This document shows, piece after piece, positions 5,500 to 7,630 of a DNA stretch of 7,630 bases. The DNA is from CAIPSZ01 sp038065015. GTDB taxonomy: Bacteria > Patescibacteriota > Patescibacteriia > PEXW01. The notes beneath the pieces are model-generated. The model made no database searches, was not told the origin of the DNA, and worked only from the letters and a program-made list of their open reading frames with translations. The stretch is from assembly GCA_038065015.1 (NCBI GenBank), contig JBBTRU010000040.1, forward strand, positions 1 through 7,630, in the 5' to 3' direction. Every line of letters starts with the position of its first letter. Position 1 is the stretch's first letter. Position numbers and translations under genes: made by a program.

Positions 5500-6477
5500 T
5501 CACCCTCTTCGCACATTGTGTAACTGTTCCGTCAAACCATACGCATTCCCGTGCCGCAGCAAGCCCAGGTACGATTGCACCGTCGCCTCCTCGGTATGGT
5601 CACGCAGATGCCGGAACATCCGCTGCTTGGTAGCGGTCCGCAACACGCGGTGGTTGGGGAAATGCACCCAACCCAAAAAGTCCACGCCACTGGCCACGGT
5701 TTGGATGTTCACTTTGCGCGGGTGTAAATCCAGACGGAGATTCGTCTGCAAGAAGTCCTGCAATTTTGGTACCAGATTTTCCAGCCACGCTCGATTGTCG
5801 GAGAACATTGCAAAGTCATCCGCGTAGCGGAGGTAATGCTTCACCCGCAGCCGGTGCTTCACAAACTGGTCGAACGGCGTCATGTAGATGTTAACGAGGA
5901 GTTGCGATGTTAGGTTGCCCAGGGGTAAACCGATGCCAGGCGACCAAGAGAAGCTCTGAATGACTTCTTGGAGTAAAGCCAAGATCCGCGGGTCGACAAT
6001 CCGCTCGGCCAGCAGTTGGAGCAAGGTCGCATGGTGAATGCTGGCGAAAAACTTGCGAATGTCACACTTCAAAACCCAGCAGGTGCGGGTACTATTCCGG
6101 CTAACCTGGCGGCCAAACGCCTGGAACCGCTGCATGGCCCGGTGCGTCCCCTTGCCGAGCTGGCAGGAGTACGAATCAGCAATAAACGTCCGACTGAAGA
6201 ATGGGTACAGGACGCGGTAGATGGCATGGTGCACCAGCCGGTCGCGCACCATGGCCTTATGAATGTCCCGCGGTTTCGGGTCGGCAATCCGAAAGTACGT
6301 GTACGGCCCGTGGCGGTACGCACCCACAGCCAGTTCGCGGTGCAAACCTAAAAGGTTGTCCATAAGCCGGTACCCAAAAGTTTGCACATCAAACTTGTTG
6401 CGTTTGCCGGGCAAGAATTCCCGCCAGGCCAACAGCACATTCTCCACCGACGTGATATCCTCCAAAGTATGAAGCAA
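5500..6477 (-). CDS. DGR-type reverse transcriptase
   Basis: 325 residues. The enzyme copies the TR RNA into adenine-mutated cDNA that replaces the VR. Fingers motifs include YRHGPYTYFRIADPKPRDIHKA (54-75) and MVRDRLVHHAIYRVL. The first catalytic Asp is in KCDIRKFFASI (137-147, D139). Motif 4 is GLPLGNLTSQ (183-192), the form usual in DGR RTs, in place of the QGxxxSP of most retroelement RTs. The catalytic box is YADD (218-221), followed by a GVDFLGW motif (264-270). There is no maturase, endonuclease or RNase H domain, and the short thumb fits DGR RTs. A TTG start at 6477 is used because no ATG precedes the conserved N-terminus; the frame is open for some 25 codons upstream, in repeat-like sequence. 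AGGAG lies 13 nt before TTG. It starts head-to-head with the Avd-like gene and ends at a shared terminator. Confidence 0.93.
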   Translation of the reverse strand: MLHTLEDITSVENVLLAWREFLPGKRNKFDVQTFGYRLMDNLLGLHRELAVGAYRHGPYTYFRIADPKPRDIHKAMVRDRLVHHAIYRVLYPFFSRTFIADSYSCQLGKGTHRAMQRFQAFGRQVSRNSTRTCWVLKCDIRKFFASIHHATLLQLLAERIVDPRILALLQEVIQSFSWSPGIGLPLGNLTSQLLVNIYMTPFDQFVKHRLRVKHYLRYADDFAMFSDNRAWLENLVPKLQDFLQTNLRLDLHPRKVNIQTVASGVDFLGWVHFPNHRVLRTATKQRMFRHLRDHTEEATVQSYLGLLRHGNAYGLTEQLHNVRRG

Positions 6478-6503
6478 CCGAACGCGCTCGCTCCTCGAAG
6501 TTA

Positions 6504-6535
6504 CCCCCCCCCGACTGCTTCCGCTCCTCGAGCGG
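6504..6535 (+). other. Nine-C run followed by a hairpin at the avd start
   Basis: C9 occupies 6504-6512. Eight bases on, CCGCTC (6521-6526) and GAGCGG (6530-6535) form a 6-bp stem with a 3-nt loop. The only upstream ATG (6469) is in the frame that enters the run, while the Avd-like protein is in the frame one base further on. Skipping a single C joins the two. It may be a homopolymer error, slippage-type phase variation, or a +1 frameshift site. Confidence 0.5.
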
Positions 6536-6868
6536 ATTAAAGATACGTACCGTCATTGGTATGGATTCTACCATGCTTTGCCAAAACTCCACCGCTACTC
6601 CTTAGGCATAAAGGTAGACAGCATTTTCGTCGATATCATCGAGGCCATTTCCTGGGCCAGTTTTTTGCCACGCGAAGAGAAAGTACCGGTTGTCCGGCTG
6701 GCCACCCGCAAGGTAGATACGCTGAAAGTTCTCCTCATGGTGCTGTGGGAGAATGGCTCTCTTGTGGAGAAAAAATATATTGCCCTCTCCACGGAACTCG
6801 AAGAAATCGGCCGGATGCTCGGCGGGTGGCTGGGACAGCTGAAGAAGCAAAACTCCCCGGCCCAGTAG
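6515..6868 (+). CDS. avd: Avd-like DGR accessory protein (four-helix bundle)
   Basis: In BPP-1 the basic pentameric four-helix-bundle protein Avd binds the RT and TR RNA and is required for mutagenic homing. Here the frame encodes four helices in the usual CPR Avd-like pattern: LLPLLERIKDTYRHWYGFY, then LHRYSLGIKVDSIFVDIIEAI, then VVRLATRKVDTLKVLLMVLWE and KKYIALSTELEEIGRMLGGW, with a KK-rich tail. The true start is unclear. The conserved first helix begins at about 6518, before the TTG at 6578, so that TTG would give a truncated protein. The frame opens after a TGA at 6470, but the only ATG (6469) is in another frame, joined if one C of the C9 run is removed. Without a shift a CTG at 6515 would be needed. 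The gene is on the opposite strand from RT, TR and target gene, which is unusual. Its stop (6866-6868) sits in the TR-RNA terminator stem. Confidence 0.8.
   Translation: MLPLLERIKDTYRHWYGFYHALPKLHRYSLGIKVDSIFVDIIEAISWASFLPREEKVPVVRLATRKVDTLKVLLMVLWENGSLVEKKYIALSTELEEIGRMLGGWLGQLKKQNSPAQ
6565..6573 (-). promoter_or_regulatory. Possible extended -10 for the RT gene
   Basis: On the minus strand TGGTAGAAT has the TGn extension and five of six bases of TATAAT. It lies about 85 nt before the RT start and inside the Avd-like coding region. No good -35 is seen. Weak, but the RT would need such a promoter because the TR transcript appears to end at 6849-6877. Confidence 0.25.
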
Positions 6869-6877
6869 GTCGGGGAG
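6849..6877 (-). terminator. Probable terminator of the TR RNA
   Basis: On the minus strand CTCCCCG (6877-6871) and CGGGGAG (6859-6853) form a 7-bp GC stem with an 11-nt loop, followed directly by TTTT (6852-6849). It begins 13 nt after the 3' end of the TR. On the plus strand the stem carries the Avd-like stop codon but has no T-run, so it would act mainly on the minus-strand TR transcript. Confidence 0.6.
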
Positions 6878-6889
6878 AAACGTAGACTG

Positions 6890-7019
6890 TTGCTGCGACA
6901 GAACACCCACTGGTTGTCACCATTCCAGACGTTCTCGGCATGACCGTTGTTGCTGTTCAACCAGCGGCCATTGTCGTCGTGCTCAACGTTGAACACGTTC
7001 GGGTTGCCATCGGAGTCGG
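6890..7019 (-). repeat. DGR template repeat (TR), 130 bp
   Basis: Matches 7378-7507 over 130 bp with a constant offset of 488. There are 18 differences, all at positions that are A in this copy on the minus strand (T on the plus strand): 6911, 6914, 6915, 6923, 6924, 6941, 6948, 6950, 6951, 6956, 6957, 6971, 6972, 6974, 6980, 6989, 6998 and 6999. None of the 96 non-A positions differ. Position 7020/7508 (A to C) may be a nineteenth. The copy is rich in AAC/AAT codons in the VR frame, which is why it is the template. The last 21 bp on the minus strand (6910-6890) are invariant, as expected of the initiation region. It is not part of a credible gene. Confidence 0.95.
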
Positions 7020-7023
7020 TTAC

Positions 7024-7110
7024 GTGCGCGGTGCCGCCCAGGACACTGCCCCTCGATTGCTCTTAGGGCTGTATAGTCTTCGTGATGGAAAATCACCTAG
7101 CACCGCGCAC
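7024..7110 (-). other. Perfect 11-bp long-range stem just upstream of the TR
   Basis: GTGCGCGGTGC (7024-7034) and its exact complement GCACCGCGCAC (7100-7110) enclose 65 nt. Inside is a 5-bp hairpin, GTGAT/ATCAC (7082-7086, 7092-7096), and a possible bulged GCCCT/AGGGGC pairing. The stem ends 4 bp before the TR, so the template RNA would be presented from a closed structure. No coding potential is seen. Confidence 0.6.
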
Positions 7111-7204
7111 CAAGAATCTTCGTTTTTTAAAAAGCATGCAGACGTCACGCTATTCCCAACCGTCGTCAAGAACATTCTGGGCGCAAGCACTGCTGGTTTC
7201 GGCA

Positions 7205-7222
7205 GCCCCGCCGAGGCGGGGC
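7205..7222. repeat. GC-rich hairpin in the TR-VR spacer
   Basis: GCCCCGC (7205-7211) and GCGGGGC (7216-7222) pair around the 4-nt loop cgag (the inner C-G can also pair, leaving ga). A 7-8 bp stem with a 4-nt loop is the shape of the DGR target-site cruciform, but it lies about 155 bp beyond the VR 3' end rather than beside it. A plain intergenic palindrome is equally possible. Confidence 0.5.
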
Positions 7223-7250
7223 GTATTCGCCTAGTACCGTTTTTAAGTAT

Positions 7251-7282
7251 AAGAAAACCCTGTACGTTTGAACATACAGGGT
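7251..7282 (-). terminator. Terminator of the DGR target gene
   Basis: ACCCTGTA (7257-7264) and TACAGGGT (7275-7282) form an 8-bp stem with a 10-nt loop. On the minus strand the stem is followed by TTTCTTATACTT, a moderate T-rich tract, about 90 bp after the target gene stop. On the plus strand ctttatcgtttt follows, so it may act both ways. It would separate the target mRNA from the TR transcript. Confidence 0.65.
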
Positions 7283-7370
7283 CTTTATCGTTTTCTTAAC
7301 CTCACGGCATTGCCGAAGGGCTAAGGGGGAAGGAACAAAGTGCTAGGGAAAAGTGGGGAAGCGCTAAGTG

Positions 7371-7630
7371 CTACTTCTTGCTGCGACAGAACACCCACCG
7401 GCCGTCACCACCCCAGACGTTCTCGGCAAGACCGTCGCCGCTGCGCAACCAGCGGCCACCGCCGTCGAGCTCAACGCTGAACACGCCCGGGTTGCCATCG
7501 GAGTCGGGAATTGGCTCCATAGCGATAAGGAACCACTCACCGTTTGGCTGATCAAGATACTGCAGGCGCACTTGGGGGCCAACTTCGGCCGGACACACAG
7601 ACAAGCCTTTTGCGCGGGGAGCGTCGTAGA
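7371..7630 (-). CDS. DGR target protein, C-terminal part with variable repeat (5' partial)
   Basis: The frame is open to the window edge, so the start lies outside; an internal TTG at 7604 is not needed. The visible 85 residues run from YDAPRAKGL to a Lys-Lys end at TAG (7373-7371). A constant part contains VRLQYLDQPNGEWFLIAMEPIP. The last 45 or so residues are VR-encoded: SDGNPGVFSVELDGGGRWLR, then SGDGLAENVWGGDGRWVFCR. Twelve residues differ from the template-encoded version (seven of them N or D to G or S; also N to R, N to D, two H to L and Q to R), and all nucleotide changes are nonsynonymous. Conserved W, F, V and R residues alternate with variable ones, as in the C-type-lectin-like VR domains of CPR DGR targets, although the usual RGGSW motif is absent here. 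Function: presumably ligand or surface binding, by inference. Confidence 0.88.
   Translation of the reverse strand, partial: YDAPRAKGLSVCPAEVGPQVRLQYLDQPNGEWFLIAMEPIPDSDGNPGVFSVELDGGGRWLRSGDGLAENVWGGDGRWVFCRSKK
7378..7507 (-). repeat. DGR variable repeat (VR), 130 bp
   Basis: Second copy of the 6890-7019 repeat, inside the target gene and ending two codons before its stop. It differs from the TR only at template adenines. On the coding strand, 15 of 18 changes are A to G, two A to T and one A to C. The 3' 21 bp (7398-7378) are identical to the TR, as expected for the initiation-of-mutagenic-homing end. No hairpin lies within 60 bp downstream that matches the usual DGR cruciform. Confidence 0.95.

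Larger units (their letters stand above)
6849..7110 (-). ncRNA. Candidate DGR template RNA (leader, TR and terminator)
   Basis: The minus strand from a perfect long-range stem (7110-7024), through the TR (7019-6890), to a stem-T4 terminator (6877-6849) has the layout of an independent non-coding template transcript. TATACA (7075-7070) within the leader is a possible -10, but without a good -35, and using it would exclude the 5' arm of the long stem. The boundaries are inferred; only the TR itself is certain. Confidence 0.5.

Noticed and set aside
6595..6996. Minus-strand frame running through the TR and beneath the Avd-like gene.
   Set aside because: Only its TR part resembles a protein (the target); the rest is low-quality antisense of avd with runs of Ser, Pro and Arg. 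The TR is non-coding.
6940..7299. 119-codon plus-strand frame across the TR and spacer.
   Set aside because: It is antisense of the TR and then crosses the leader stem and a hairpin; no family-like sequence, and it would block the TR RNA structure.
6890..7507. Two 130-bp repeats as a CRISPR array or simple duplication.
   Set aside because: The repeat is too long, there are only two copies, and changes are confined to one base type, which fits TR/VR and neither CRISPR nor ordinary duplication.

Overview
The window looks like part of a Patescibacteria (Candidate Phyla Radiation) chromosome. The reasons are compact genes, a two-copy DUF5671-type membrane protein, a coiled-coil protein of a kind I associate with these genomes, and a diversity-generating retroelement (DGR) whose reverse transcriptase and Avd-like protein resemble CPR versions. 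TGA is used as a stop (kinase and RT genes), so the code is standard table 11. The phylum call is from memory of such proteins, not a search; a finer placement is not supported.

Positions 1-1593 (minus strand) hold a nucleotide-metabolism cluster read in the order dCMP deaminase, P-loop NMP-type kinase, dUTPase. The genes are 2 bp apart and then overlap by ATGA. Together they would make dUMP and probably phosphorylate a deoxynucleotide on the way to dTTP; no thymidylate synthase is in view. Positions 1745-4853 (minus strand) hold the conserved secE-nusG-rplK-rplA block behind a recognisable sigma70-type promoter (TTGACG, 17 bp, TACAGT). The block is interrupted by a four-helix membrane protein gene between rplK and rplA, and its gaps contain palindromic elements, notably a heptamer-built inverted repeat between nusG and rplK.

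Positions 4854-5467 hold a 15-bp perfect hairpin between divergent promoters, a plus-strand coiled-coil protein gene and a strong bidirectional terminator.

Positions 5500-7630 hold the DGR. A DGR-type reverse transcriptase (minus) is followed, going rightward, by an Avd-like four-helix-bundle gene in the opposite orientation (plus), the template repeat TR (6890-7019, minus), a structured spacer, and the C-terminal end of the target gene (minus, running off the window) that carries the variable repeat VR (7378-7507). TR and VR are 130 bp each and differ at 18 positions; every one is an adenine in the TR on the coding strand. This is the classic signature of adenine-specific mutagenic retrohoming.

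The unusual points are the inverted avd gene, which starts head-to-head with the RT and ends with its stop codon inside a probable terminator of the TR RNA; a nine-C run that separates avd's only upstream ATG from the avd frame; a perfect 11-bp long-range stem ending 4 bp before the TR; and a strong A-to-G bias in the VR changes.
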